Positions 8,800-16,909 of a stretch of DNA of 64,000 nt are shown here, one piece after another. Within the stretch, counting starts at the first letter, position 1; each line of letters opens with the position of its first letter. Made by a program: the position numbers and the translations under genes. This stretch comes from an uncultured Sanguibacteroides sp. (lineage in GTDB: Bacteria; Bacteroidota; Bacteroidia; Bacteroidales; Marinifilaceae). The notes beneath the pieces were generated by a model, which searched no databases, had not been told where the DNA came from, and was given only the letters and a program-made list of their open reading frames with translations. The DNA is taken from NCBI RefSeq assembly GCF_900543425.1, contig NZ_UQRQ01000003.1, positions 62,001-126,000 on the forward strand. Reading direction: 5' to 3'.

Positions 8800-9255
8800 G
8801 TGGATCAGATTAGTTACAAAACAGTTTCCGTCAATAAAGCCACCGCAAAAAAAGAGTGGGTTTTAATTGACGCGGAAAATGAGGTTTTGGGACGTCTTGC
8901 TTCAAAAGTTGCGAAACTTTTAAGAGGCAAGTATAAACCCAGCTACACACCTCACGTGGATTGCGGAGACAACGTAATCATTATCAACGTAGAAAAAGTA
9001 CAGTTAACCGGTAAAAAAATGACCGACAAACAGTACATCAGACACACCCAGTACCCCGGTGGACAACGAATTTCAACGCCGCAACAGTTGCTGGCAAAAC
9101 ACCCGGAAAGAATCATCGAGCACGCCGTTAAAGGAATGCTTCCGAAAAGTCGCCTTGGCAGAGCTGTTATGAAAAACCTTTACTTGTACGCCGGTACGGA
9201 ACACAAGCAAGAGGCTCAACAGCCGAAAGTAATTGATTTAAACTCACTTAAATAA
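8800..9255 (+). CDS. rplM: 50S ribosomal protein L13
   Basis: 151 aa from GTG at 8800, giving VDQISYKTVSVNKATAKKEW, which matches the usual L13 start in this phylum; the reading frame is open further up but runs into the leader and has no good start. Conserved L13 segments are visible: VLIDAENEVLGRLASKVAKL, GDNVIIINVEKVQLTGKK and HAVKGMLPKSRLGRAVMKNL. L13 is an early-assembling large-subunit protein that binds 23S rRNA. It is the first gene of the operon rplM-rpsI-rpsB-tsf, with rpsI six bases downstream. The GTG is preceded by AAAAAAGAA rather than a strong Shine-Dalgarno sequence. Confidence 0.95.
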   Translation: MDQISYKTVSVNKATAKKEWVLIDAENEVLGRLASKVAKLLRGKYKPSYTPHVDCGDNVIIINVEKVQLTGKKMTDKQYIRHTQYPGGQRISTPQQLLAKHPERIIEHAVKGMLPKSRLGRAVMKNLYLYAGTEHKQEAQQPKVIDLNSLK

Positions 9256-9261
9256 CAAGGT

Positions 9262-9648
9262 ATGGAAGTAATTAACGCAATCGGTAGAAGAAAAACAGCG
9301 GTAGCACGTGTTTATCTCAGCGAAGGAAAAGGCAATATTACGATCAACAAAAGAAATTTGGAAGAGTATTTTACCTTGCCGACCCTTCAATATATCGTAA
9401 AACAACCGCTTGAATTGTTAGGAGTAACCGGACAATATGATATCAAAGTAAATCTTGATGGAGGTGGCTTTAACGGTCAGGCAGAAGCATTACGTTTAGG
9501 AATTGCCAGAGCATTGGTGAAAATCAATGCAGAAGACAAATCAAAATTAAGAGCAGCAGGATTCATGACCAGAGATCCGCGCGAAGTGGAGCGTAAGAAA
9601 CCAGGTCGTCCGGGTGCTCGTAAGAGATTCCAGTTCTCTAAACGTTAA
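9262..9648 (+). CDS. rpsI: 30S ribosomal protein S9
   Basis: 128 aa. The sequence starts MEVINAIGRRKTAVARVYLS and ends GRPGARKRFQFSKR; the basic C-terminal tail with terminal KR is the S9 segment that reaches the P-site tRNA anticodon loop. Length is standard. It lies six bases after rplM, the usual rplM-rpsI pair, and is followed by a 93-base gap before rpsB in which no terminator or strong promoter was seen. Confidence 0.97.
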   Translation: MEVINAIGRRKTAVARVYLSEGKGNITINKRNLEEYFTLPTLQYIVKQPLELLGVTGQYDIKVNLDGGGFNGQAEALRLGIARALVKINAEDKSKLRAAGFMTRDPREVERKKPGRPGARKRFQFSKR

Positions 9649-9741
9649 TGGAGGTTTAGTATCTAAATTGGCGGGACTTCTAACGCGAACTACCCGGCAA
9701 TTGATTCAATTTAAGAATGTAAACTTTATAAAAAAACAAAA

Positions 9742-10542
9742 ATGTCAAATACAAATTTCGACGAATTATTAAATGCAGGTTGTCACTTCGGACACCTTAC
9801 CCGTAAATGGAATCCCAAAATGGCTCCGTATATTTTTATGGAGCGTAATGATATCCACATCATCGACCTGAACAAAACAGCTATTATGTTGGATAAAGCA
9901 AGTGCCGCTTTAAGACAAATCGCTAAATCAGGTAGAAAAATTCTGTTTGTAGCAACAAAAAAACAGGCTAAGGACATTGTTGCTGAAAAAATTTCTAATA
10001 TCAACATGCCGTATGTAACGGAAAGATGGCCGGGTGGAATGTTAACCAACTTCCCGACAATCCGGAAAGCCGTGAAAAAAATGACGACCATTGACAAAAT
10101 GGAAAAAGACGGAACTTTCGATCATCTTTCAAAACGGGAAAAACTCCAGATCTCTCGTCAAAGAGCTAAATTAGAGAAGAACCTGGGTAGTATCGCTGAT
10201 CTTACCCGTCTTCCGGCAGCCCTTTTTGTTGTTGATGTTATGAAAGAATACATCGCCGTTAAAGAGGCAAATACTCTCGGAATTCCGGTATTTGCGATGG
10301 TTGACACGAATTCAAATCCGGACGGAATCGACTTCGTAATACCTTGTAATGACGATGCTTCGACTTCTATCTCATTGATCATTGACAAAGTTGCTTCTGC
10401 CATTAAAGAAGGATTAACCGAAAGAAAAGTAGAGCGGGAAAAAGAAGGCGGAGATAAAAAAGCGGTGGTAGAAAAAGCAGAGAAAGTAGAAGATCAGGAG
10501 GAAGTAGAGGTAGAAGAATCAGCTTCTGAAGAAGAAAATTAA
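9742..10542 (+). CDS. rpsB: 30S ribosomal protein S2
   Basis: 266 aa. Typical S2 segments: LLNAGCHFGHLTRKWNPKMA, RWPGGMLTNFPTIRKAVKKM and PVFAMVDTNSNPDGIDFVIP. S2 binds late to the small subunit and is needed for mRNA recruitment. The last 35 residues or so are an acidic, Glu/Lys-rich tail (ends VEVEESASEEEN) that makes it longer than E. coli S2; such tails are frequent in Bacteroidota. rpsB-tsf order is conserved across bacteria. Two hairpins lie between rpsB and tsf. Confidence 0.97.
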   Translation: MSNTNFDELLNAGCHFGHLTRKWNPKMAPYIFMERNDIHIIDLNKTAIMLDKASAALRQIAKSGRKILFVATKKQAKDIVAEKISNINMPYVTERWPGGMLTNFPTIRKAVKKMTTIDKMEKDGTFDHLSKREKLQISRQRAKLEKNLGSIADLTRLPAALFVVDVMKEYIAVKEANTLGIPVFAMVDTNSNPDGIDFVIPCNDDASTSISLIIDKVASAIKEGLTERKVEREKEGGDKKAVVEKAEKVEDQEEVEVEESASEEEN

Positions 10543-10554
10543 TTTACGATCTTA

Positions 10555-10604
10555 CAGACTTACGATTAATATCGTAAGTCTGCCTCTGTAAATGTTCATT
10601 TACA
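10555..10604 (+). promoter_or_regulatory. Tandem hairpins between rpsB and tsf
   Basis: First hairpin: a perfect 12-bp stem, cagacttacgat (10555-10566) with atcgtaagtctg (10571-10582), loop TAAT. Second: tgtaaatg (10587-10594) with catttaca (10597-10604). Neither is followed by a T tract, and a Shine-Dalgarno AAAGGAGA for tsf follows at 10613-10620. An attenuator, RNase processing site or mRNA-stability element is more likely than a full terminator. Confidence 0.55.
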
Positions 10605-10623
10605 AATTAAAAAAAGGAGACAA

Positions 10624-11442
10624 ATGGAAATAAAAGCAGCAGACGTAATGAAGTTGCGTAAAGCAACAAACGCCGGAATGATGGACTGTAAACACGCTCT
10701 TCAGGAAGCTGAAGGTGATTTTGACAAAGCAGTAGACATCATCCGTAAAAAAGGTCTGGTTATTGCCAGCAAACGTGCTGACAGAGATGCTAAAGAAGGA
10801 TGTGTATTAGCTAAAACCAACGGAAAAAAAGCCGTGATTGTTTCACTAAATTGTGAAACGGACTTTGTGGCTAAGAATGAAGGTTTCATCGCTTTTACAA
10901 CCCGTATTCTGGAAGCAGCTCTTGCTAATATGCCGGAAAATCTGGAAGCCCTGTTAAACATCCCATTAGACGGAAGAACGATTGCAGAACAGATTGCCGA
11001 GCAAACAGGTGTTATCGGAGAAAAGTTAGAGCTGAGCTATTACGGAAAATTAGAAGCCGAAGCTTCCGTCGTATATATTCACCCGGGAAACAAATTGGCT
11101 ACGGTAGTAGGCTTCAACAAAGAGGCCGACATGCAAGCGATGAGAAACATCGCCATGCAGGTAGCGGCAATGGCCCCTGTCGCATTGGATAAAGAAGATA
11201 TTCCTCAGAGCGTGATCGATCACGAAGTGGAAATCGGTCGCGAGAAAGCTCGGGAAGAAGGAAAACCAGAAGCTATGTTGGATAAAATCGCACAAGGACG
11301 TCTGAACAAATTCTTCCAGGAATCAACTCTATTAAATCAAGTTTACGAACAGGACGGAAAAATGTCCGTGAGAGAATACTTGAAGAGTATCGACAAAGAT
11401 TTAACTGCAACCGGATTTTTACGTTTCACACTGAACGCTTAA
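10624..11442 (+). CDS. tsf: Elongation factor Ts
   Basis: 272 aa. EF-Ts exchanges GDP for GTP on EF-Tu. The N-terminal UBA-like domain contains VMKLRKATNAGMMDCKHALQ, and the hallmark TDFVAKNEGF occurs at about residues 80-89. The core and C-terminal parts (SVREYLKSIDKDL near the end) complete a normal-length protein. It has one of the clearest ribosome-binding sites in the window (AAAAAGGAGA, 3 bases before the ATG). It is the last gene of the ribosomal operon and is followed by a strong terminator. Confidence 0.97.
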   Translation: MEIKAADVMKLRKATNAGMMDCKHALQEAEGDFDKAVDIIRKKGLVIASKRADRDAKEGCVLAKTNGKKAVIVSLNCETDFVAKNEGFIAFTTRILEAALANMPENLEALLNIPLDGRTIAEQIAEQTGVIGEKLELSYYGKLEAEASVVYIHPGNKLATVVGFNKEADMQAMRNIAMQVAAMAPVALDKEDIPQSVIDHEVEIGREKAREEGKPEAMLDKIAQGRLNKFFQESTLLNQVYEQDGKMSVREYLKSIDKDLTATGFLRFTLNA

Positions 11443-11468
11443 TCTCAGGTCAGATTAATCCATATAAA

Positions 11469-11494
11469 AACAGGCTGCATAGGCCTGTTTTTTT
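11469..11494 (+). terminator. Rho-independent terminator after tsf
   Basis: aacaggc (11469-11475) pairs with gcctgtt (11483-11489) across a 7-base loop, followed directly by a run of T to 11494. The next start codon lies one base beyond the T run. Confidence 0.85.
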
Positions 11495-11495
11495 C

Positions 11496-12173
11496 ATGAA
11501 AAACGCCGTGTCACAGAAAAATTACACTTACATATTATTAGATTTAGACGGAACCGTCACGGATTCCATGCCAGGCATCACCAGATCCGTACAATATGCT
11601 TTATCCTGTTTCGATATTCAGGTAACGGATATCAACACCCTACAAAAATTTGTAGGCCCACCCCTGAAAGAATCCTTCATGGAATACTATCACTTCAGCG
11701 AAAAGATGGCCATGAAGGCTATTGAGGCTTACAGAAAACGATTTGAAAAAATCGGGATATATGAAAATAGCGTATATCCGAGCATAGAATCTTTACTGAA
11801 GGAGTTAAACAAAGCAAAAAAGAAAGTGATGTTAGCCACTTCCAAGCCGGAAATCTATGCCCGGCAAATACTGGATTACTTTCATCTTACCCCCTATTTT
11901 ACATTTATCGGAGGAAGTAGTCTCGACGGCTCCATCTCTCAAAAAGATCAGGTCATCCACCTTGTTCTGGAAAGAAATAAGATAAACGACAAAAATAAAG
12001 CCGTTATGGTGGGAGACCGAAAACACGATATAGAAGGAGCAAAAAAAACGGGACTTGACTCCGTGGGAGTTCTATACGGATACGGAGACCGGCAAGAACT
12101 GAGTCTGGCCGGAGCTAACTATATCGTACAGGATATCAAAGAACTTTCTTATTTACTGTTAAACGAAAGATAA
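11496..12173 (+). CDS. HAD-family phosphatase (phosphoglycolate phosphatase-like)
   Basis: 225 aa. HAD motif I is LLDLDGTVTDS, with Asp16 as nucleophile and Asp18 as acid/base; motif II/III is ATSKP; motif IV is GDRKHDIEGA. The helical cap between motif I and II is of the C1 type, as in Gph and PpaX. Members of this group hydrolyse small phosphate esters; the substrate cannot be read. The ATG lies one base after the T run of the tsf terminator, and a GTG four codons later is the only alternative, so there is essentially no 5' untranslated region after the terminator. Expression could come from read-through or a promoter within the tsf end. Confidence 0.85.
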   Translation: MKNAVSQKNYTYILLDLDGTVTDSMPGITRSVQYALSCFDIQVTDINTLQKFVGPPLKESFMEYYHFSEKMAMKAIEAYRKRFEKIGIYENSVYPSIESLLKELNKAKKKVMLATSKPEIYARQILDYFHLTPYFTFIGGSSLDGSISQKDQVIHLVLERNKINDKNKAVMVGDRKHDIEGAKKTGLDSVGVLYGYGDRQELSLAGANYIVQDIKELSYLLLNER

Positions 12174-12259
12174 ATCATTCCAAGAGAAAAACATCCTCTC
12201 TTTGTATCTGAAAGGAATCGTAATCCGTATAACTTTCATTCACATTATAATGAAAGAAA

Positions 12260-12880
12260 ATGATAAAAGAGATTGCAACGATAATTTTCGACCTGGGAGG
12301 GGTATTGATGGACTTGGATAAAAATGCTTGTATACGGGCATTTCAAGCTATAGGCTTTAAAAATATAGATGAATATTTAGATATTTATGTTCCCAAGGAA
12401 GGTGTCTTTAAACAGTTAGAACAAGGGCAAATCGGCATCGATGAATTTCATGAAGGAGTCCGAGAACTTATCGGCAGATCGGTAACAGACGAAAGTATAG
12501 ACCATGCTTACCGGGAGATGCTGGCTGGCATACCGGAATACAAAATGGAGATGTTGAGACAATTAAAGGAACAGTATCAAATATTATTGTTAAGCAACAC
12601 GAATCCGATCATGATGAATTATGTCCGGGATACCTACTTTAAGGACGAAGGGTTAAGCTGGAAATATTATTTCGACAACTTATTTCTTTCTTACGAACTA
12701 AAAATGACCAAACCGGATCCCGCTATCTTTAAGGAGGTAATCCGTCGCTCCGGGATTCATCCCGAAACCACCCTCTACCTGGATGATTCCCCCCAAAATA
12801 TAGAAGCCGGAAAATCTTTCGGGCTTAAAACCTATCTGGTTCAACCACACGAAGACTTTCGGTTCCTATTCAACAAGTAG
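12260..12880 (+). CDS. HAD-family hydrolase (YihX-like)
   Basis: 206 aa. Starts MIKEIATIIFDLGGVLMDLD; Asp11 is the nucleophile, while the second acidic residue of the classic DxD is Gly, as in many YihX/epoxide-hydrolase-like HADs. Further motifs are LLLSNTNP (motif II), KMTKPDPAIF (motif III Lys) and LYLDDSPQNIEAG (motif IV). YihX of E. coli is a glucose-1-phosphate phosphatase; that specificity is not proven here. A 7-bp hairpin (tttcatt/aatgaaa, 12234-12255) lies just before the ATG. Its stop is two bases from the stop of the convergent glycosyltransferase gene. Confidence 0.82.
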   Translation: MIKEIATIIFDLGGVLMDLDKNACIRAFQAIGFKNIDEYLDIYVPKEGVFKQLEQGQIGIDEFHEGVRELIGRSVTDESIDHAYREMLAGIPEYKMEMLRQLKEQYQILLLSNTNPIMMNYVRDTYFKDEGLSWKYYFDNLFLSYELKMTKPDPAIFKEVIRRSGIHPETTLYLDDSPQNIEAGKSFGLKTYLVQPHEDFRFLFNK

Positions 12881-12882
12881 GC

Positions 12883-14520
12883 TTATCTCTTTTCAATAAC
12901 CGTAACGTAACGTACAAATTTCGGAGAATGCCATTTCGTGTTTTTCTTTCTGGCGTTATTGTCATATACGTCTACCAATCGAAGGTTCACCCGTTCCCGT
13001 ACGGATCCGGGCAATACATCTTCGGCAGGACGGCCGGAAACAAGTACGATAGGAAGCGAATCCAGAAGAGTCGTATCCTTCCCGGCATCCCACGGTAAAA
13101 TCCGGCGACCGGCTTCGTATACCAACTCCATTCGCAATTCTTCATCCTGAGGATAATAAAAAGGTAACTTATTAATACTTTCGATCTCCCTGACTGCACG
13201 TATACTTTTTATCTCCTCATTATTAAACATCGTCGCCACCGAATTCATCAACAAGGTCTCCACAAGAATCAACAAAATGACCATTCCCGTAAAAACTTTC
13301 AAAGGCTTTAACCTTATTCCTCCCACAAAAATAGAATAAGAGACTAACAAAAAGAAAAAAGAGACCACGATATAGTAAACCCAACCGATTTGCCGGGTTT
13401 GAAAAAACAATACATACAATGCAACGGGCATCCCCAATGCAATGACCGCAGGCAGGAAAGCATTTATCCGGAACACGATCTTGTCGCTCTTCGTCAAACT
13501 CTTTCCCTTGACGGCCATAAAAATATACATCACATAATGTGCAACCACCATAGCGGAAGGTATAAGCAACGGTAATAAGTAGCGCGTTTTCTTTTCCGGA
13601 AAACAAGAAAGCAAAACCAAAGAGAGCAGCGTCCAAACAATAGCCAGCTTATACTCTTTCTTTAAGATAATCTTACGCTTTAACCAAGGCCAACATAGTC
13701 CTGTCAATAAAAACAAGGACCAAATACCGGACTCCGTAAAGAATTTCCAATAATAATACCAGGGACGAACATTCCGTTCTATCCAGGCCGTGGACTCTTT
13801 AGCCATCACGAATAAAGCCATATCTTTATGGAAAACATATAAATAGAGCGGCCACCAGAAGCTGATCAGAATACAAATCAGAACCATCAGTAATACAGGC
13901 CATAATTTATGTCCGAATTTCGGACGATAAATAAAGAAATAGGATATCAGGAAAGGTAAAAGAAGCGCATAAAACGAAACCGGCCCTTTGCCTAAAAAAG
14001 ATAATCCCAGTAATATCCCGGCCACACAAAAATCCCACCACCTCGTCCGTATCGCCGCCATTCCGCGGTAAAAAAAGAATATGGCTCCTAACATAAAACT
14101 ATGACAGTAGATATCCCACGTCGCAACCCTTCCCTGCATGATCACATTAAATGACGTCGCAAGTACCAAGGCCGACAGTAATCCGAATAATTTATTTTGA
14201 GTCAATGCAGAAGCAAAAAAATAAAGGAAAAAGACCATTATCGTTGCCATGAGTCCGGCAGCCCCCCGTTGTAACGCAATATTATCCGGGCTTATCATAT
14301 TAATACCTGCTGCTATCCAAGTAGGTAAAGGAGGCTTTTCCAGACGAAGTTCTCCGTTCATGGTAGGCACTAACCAATTATCGTAGGTTTCCATCTCATG
14401 AGCCGTTACGAGGTTGCGCGATTCCATTATATCGACGAATATCGCATCATTGTTCACAAAAAAAGCAAACCAGCAAACAACAAGAATAAATAATATATGA
14501 ATCAAATTTCTTTTTTGCAT
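12883..14520 (-). CDS. ArnT-like GT-C glycosyltransferase (membrane)
   Basis: 545 aa with about 11-12 membrane segments. The first periplasmic loop carries the acidic motif around DIMESRNLVTAHEM and then RLEKPPLPTW, typical of the GT39/GT83 (PMT/ArnT) fold that moves a sugar from a polyprenyl phosphate to an acceptor on the outer face of the inner membrane. The C-terminal 100 residues are soluble. The acceptor could be lipid A, another glycolipid or protein. It is divergent from a second, distantly similar GT-C gene at 14709 and lies in the same 5-kb group as a GT2 enzyme and a LAB_N protein. Confidence 0.85.
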   Translation of the reverse strand: MQKRNLIHILFILVVCWFAFFVNNDAIFVDIMESRNLVTAHEMETYDNWLVPTMNGELRLEKPPLPTWIAAGINMISPDNIALQRGAAGLMATIMVFFLYFFASALTQNKLFGLLSALVLATSFNVIMQGRVATWDIYCHSFMLGAIFFFYRGMAAIRTRWWDFCVAGILLGLSFLGKGPVSFYALLLPFLISYFFIYRPKFGHKLWPVLLMVLICILISFWWPLYLYVFHKDMALFVMAKESTAWIERNVRPWYYYWKFFTESGIWSLFLLTGLCWPWLKRKIILKKEYKLAIVWTLLSLVLLSCFPEKKTRYLLPLLIPSAMVVAHYVMYIFMAVKGKSLTKSDKIVFRINAFLPAVIALGMPVALYVLFFQTRQIGWVYYIVVSFFFLLVSYSIFVGGIRLKPLKVFTGMVILLILVETLLMNSVATMFNNEEIKSIRAVREIESINKLPFYYPQDEELRMELVYEAGRRILPWDAGKDTTLLDSLPIVLVSGRPAEDVLPGSVRERVNLRLVDVYDNNARKKNTKWHSPKFVRYVTVIEKR

Positions 14521-14553
14521 AACACCAAATAATTATTTGTTTGAGCCAGAGCG

Positions 14554-14561
14554 CAAATTTA
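14554..14561 (-). promoter_or_regulatory. -7 element of the leftward GT-C gene
   Basis: TAAATTTG on the minus strand, about 33 bases before the start codon at 14520. No clear -33 element. Confidence 0.35.
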
Positions 14562-14665
14562 AAATAAATTAAATAGAGAAGCGATAGAATGAGGGAAGAA
14601 ATGAACGCAAATATTTTTTTGCAAAAAAATTAATCCATGTAACAAAAAAGGAATGTTTTAGTATA

Positions 14666-14673
14666 TAAATTTG
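14666..14673 (+). promoter_or_regulatory. -7 element of the rightward GT-C gene
   Basis: TAAATTTG matches TAnnTTTG and lies 35 bases before the ATG at 14709. No good -33 TTTG is present at 19-21 bases upstream. Confidence 0.4.
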
Positions 14674-14708
14674 TACTTCGTTTTTAAATCTGACAAAAAA
14701 AGGAAAAT

Positions 14709-16250
14709 ATGAAGATCGAACGGTATTTTCTTCTGTTCATATTGGTTTTACCGGCCTTATTATTACGAGACTTTACACCGAATAATGAATTAAAATACTT
14801 AAGCATCGCGGATGAAGCCATTCGAAACGGAGATTGGCTTACCTTCTATAATCACGGAACGATTTACGCGGATAAACCTCCCTTGTATTTCTGGATTATC
14901 ATGCTTTGCAAAATCTTGTGGGGCAAACATTCCATGTTCCTTCTCTCCCTGTTTTCGGTTATTCCAGCTCTTGTAACCATAGGCATAATGGATCGCTGGA
15001 CTCGGGAGTGTTCCTTATCATCCCGTTGGAGCGTAGCATTACTATTATTTACCAGCGGACTTTTCCTAGGATCTGCCCTCGTGTTAAGAATGGACATGAT
15101 GATGTGTATGTTTATCACGTTATCTCTCTATATTTTTTACAAGCGATACACGGATCAGGAGCGGAAACCCAATCATTTCTGGTTACCCTTCTGCATATTT
15201 ATGGCTCTTTTTTCAAAAGGCCCTATAGGCATTATCGTTCCCGTATGCTCCATCGTCGTTTTTTTAATACTAAAAAAGGAGATTCGCCAATTCGGAAAAT
15301 TTTTAGGATGGAAAGAATTTACCGTATTAGCAACATTGTGCCTTGTATGGTTCGGATGTGTATTCCGGGAAGGGGGATATGAATATCTATACGACCTGCT
15401 GTTTCACCAAACCATAAACCGGGCCGTAGATTCTTTCCAACATAAAGAACCCCTTTGGTACTACGGTATAACCATATGGTATGCCTTAGCCCCCTGGTCT
15501 CTCTTCTATATCCTGATTCTTGTCACGGGTATTTGGAAAAGACTCATCACAACCGACAAAGAAAAATTTTTCTTTTCCGTTATCGCCACAACATTCATTA
15601 TATTATCGTTATTCAGCTCTAAATTAGACATCTACTTACTGCCGATATATCCTTTTGTCGCCTATCTTTCCATACTGCTTTTTCCCAAAATAAAAGAGAA
15701 ATGGATCCGTTTCACCCTGTATATTCCCATTATCTTATTTATTCTTGCTCTTCCGGTCTCCTTTTTCCTAACCGATCAAATCGAATTTATCAGGCCTTTT
15801 TGTATTCGCCTGGGTATCGGAATTTTATCCGTTAGTGCCCTGTTTGCCTTTGTTTATTTACGTCGACATAACATTCTTCGGGCAATTCAAGCGGCAGCCT
15901 TAGGATTATTGATCTCTATTTTTGTCAGCTCTTTTGCTTTTCCGAAGCTGAACCCGACTCTCGGTTTTTCTGCTTTAACCCAAAAAGCCTTAGAAATCAT
16001 TAACAAAGGCTCGATTGAAGACCTTTATTTTTACCGCTTCCGAAGCGGAGAAAACATGGATGTTTACCTTCACCGTCCCCTTTTTAAAATAAAAGAAAAA
16101 GAGGAGATGTTCCGCGTTTACGATAAAGGAAAAAATCTCATCTTCATTAAGATATGGGATGTTCAAAAATCTCCGGAATTAAGAGAATGGTTATCTCGTA
16201 CGCGCTATACAGCCATCGGAAAATTTTACATCATCGAAAAACCGAACTGA
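14709..16250 (+). CDS. ArnT-like GT-C glycosyltransferase (membrane)
   Basis: 513 aa with about 11 membrane segments. The first periplasmic loop contains NNELKYLSIADEAI and then YADKPPLYFW, the same pattern as the divergent GT-C neighbour, so the two are paralogues of the PMT/ArnT superfamily. These enzymes use a polyprenyl-phosphate sugar donor at the periplasmic side. The C-terminal part after about residue 430 is soluble. Donor and acceptor are unknown. The next genes on the opposite strand, a LAB_N protein and an ArnC/DPM1-like GT2, could supply the lipid-linked donor. Confidence 0.85.
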   Translation: MKIERYFLLFILVLPALLLRDFTPNNELKYLSIADEAIRNGDWLTFYNHGTIYADKPPLYFWIIMLCKILWGKHSMFLLSLFSVIPALVTIGIMDRWTRECSLSSRWSVALLLFTSGLFLGSALVLRMDMMMCMFITLSLYIFYKRYTDQERKPNHFWLPFCIFMALFSKGPIGIIVPVCSIVVFLILKKEIRQFGKFLGWKEFTVLATLCLVWFGCVFREGGYEYLYDLLFHQTINRAVDSFQHKEPLWYYGITIWYALAPWSLFYILILVTGIWKRLITTDKEKFFFSVIATTFIILSLFSSKLDIYLLPIYPFVAYLSILLFPKIKEKWIRFTLYIPIILFILALPVSFFLTDQIEFIRPFCIRLGIGILSVSALFAFVYLRRHNILRAIQAAALGLLISIFVSSFAFPKLNPTLGFSALTQKALEIINKGSIEDLYFYRFRSGENMDVYLHRPLFKIKEKEEMFRVYDKGKNLIFIKIWDVQKSPELREWLSRTRYTAIGKFYIIEKPN

Positions 16251-16254
16251 GAAA

Positions 16255-16869
16255 TCAATTCTCTTTACAAGAAAAAGAGAGGTAAATATTTCGGCTATAA
16301 GCGATAAAACCTGTTGATTGCCCCAGAATTAACACGGGATCACGTCGATAAATAGCATAAGCGACAATGATGAGCGACCCTACCAGGCTGATTACCCAAA
16401 ATCCCAAAGGAAGCAAAGACTCGTCTTTGTGTCTGGAATAAAACCATTGGTAAACAAACCGTAAGGTAAAAATAATTTGTCCTAACGATCCAAATATCAA
16501 CAACCATAACGGAATAGAATCATTTCTGAAAAACTGTTCTACAAACGCCTGTGCATCCTTTAATAGATAAAGAACGGCCACAACGGGCGTTACCAATAAA
16601 AGCATTCGGACGATCCCAGGCCATTTTTTCCATTGATCCTTTTTATCCAGGTTCCAGATATAGATGTAATAAGCAACAAACTGCCCGAGTATAATGGCAA
16701 AATCATTTCTAATCCATCCGTAAATAAACAAAAGATAGGAGCCTACTAAACTAAGCTGCCAGAAAATAGTCGGAGAAATAACCCGTTTCGCCCTTTCCGA
16801 TAAAATCCATTGCAGTAATATGCGGGCTGAAAAAAACAGTTGGGCCAAAAAACCGATGACATACACCAT
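16255..16869 (-). CDS. Tandem LAB_N (lipid A biosynthesis N-terminal) membrane protein
   Basis: 204 aa. The protein is an internal duplication: IGFLAQLFFSARILLQWILS with SPTIFWQLSLVGS and FAIILGQ in the first half, and FGSLGQIIFTLRFVYQWFYS with LPLGFWVISLVGS and PVLILGQ in the second. Each half resembles the LAB_N domain, first noted at the N-terminus of some lipid A disaccharide synthases and found alone beside glycosyltransferases. The function is not established; I infer a role in handling a lipid-linked sugar. It lies five bases from the stop of the convergent GT-C gene and 40 bases after the start-proximal GT2 gene on the same strand, suggesting one operon. Confidence 0.78.
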   Translation of the reverse strand: MVYVIGFLAQLFFSARILLQWILSERAKRVISPTIFWQLSLVGSYLLFIYGWIRNDFAIILGQFVAYYIYIWNLDKKDQWKKWPGIVRMLLLVTPVVAVLYLLKDAQAFVEQFFRNDSIPLWLLIFGSLGQIIFTLRFVYQWFYSRHKDESLLPLGFWVISLVGSLIIVAYAIYRRDPVLILGQSTGFIAYSRNIYLSFSCKEN

Positions 16870-16909
16870 GCCGTTACGCTTTAAATTAAACCTTTAATTT
16901 ACCTTTTGA

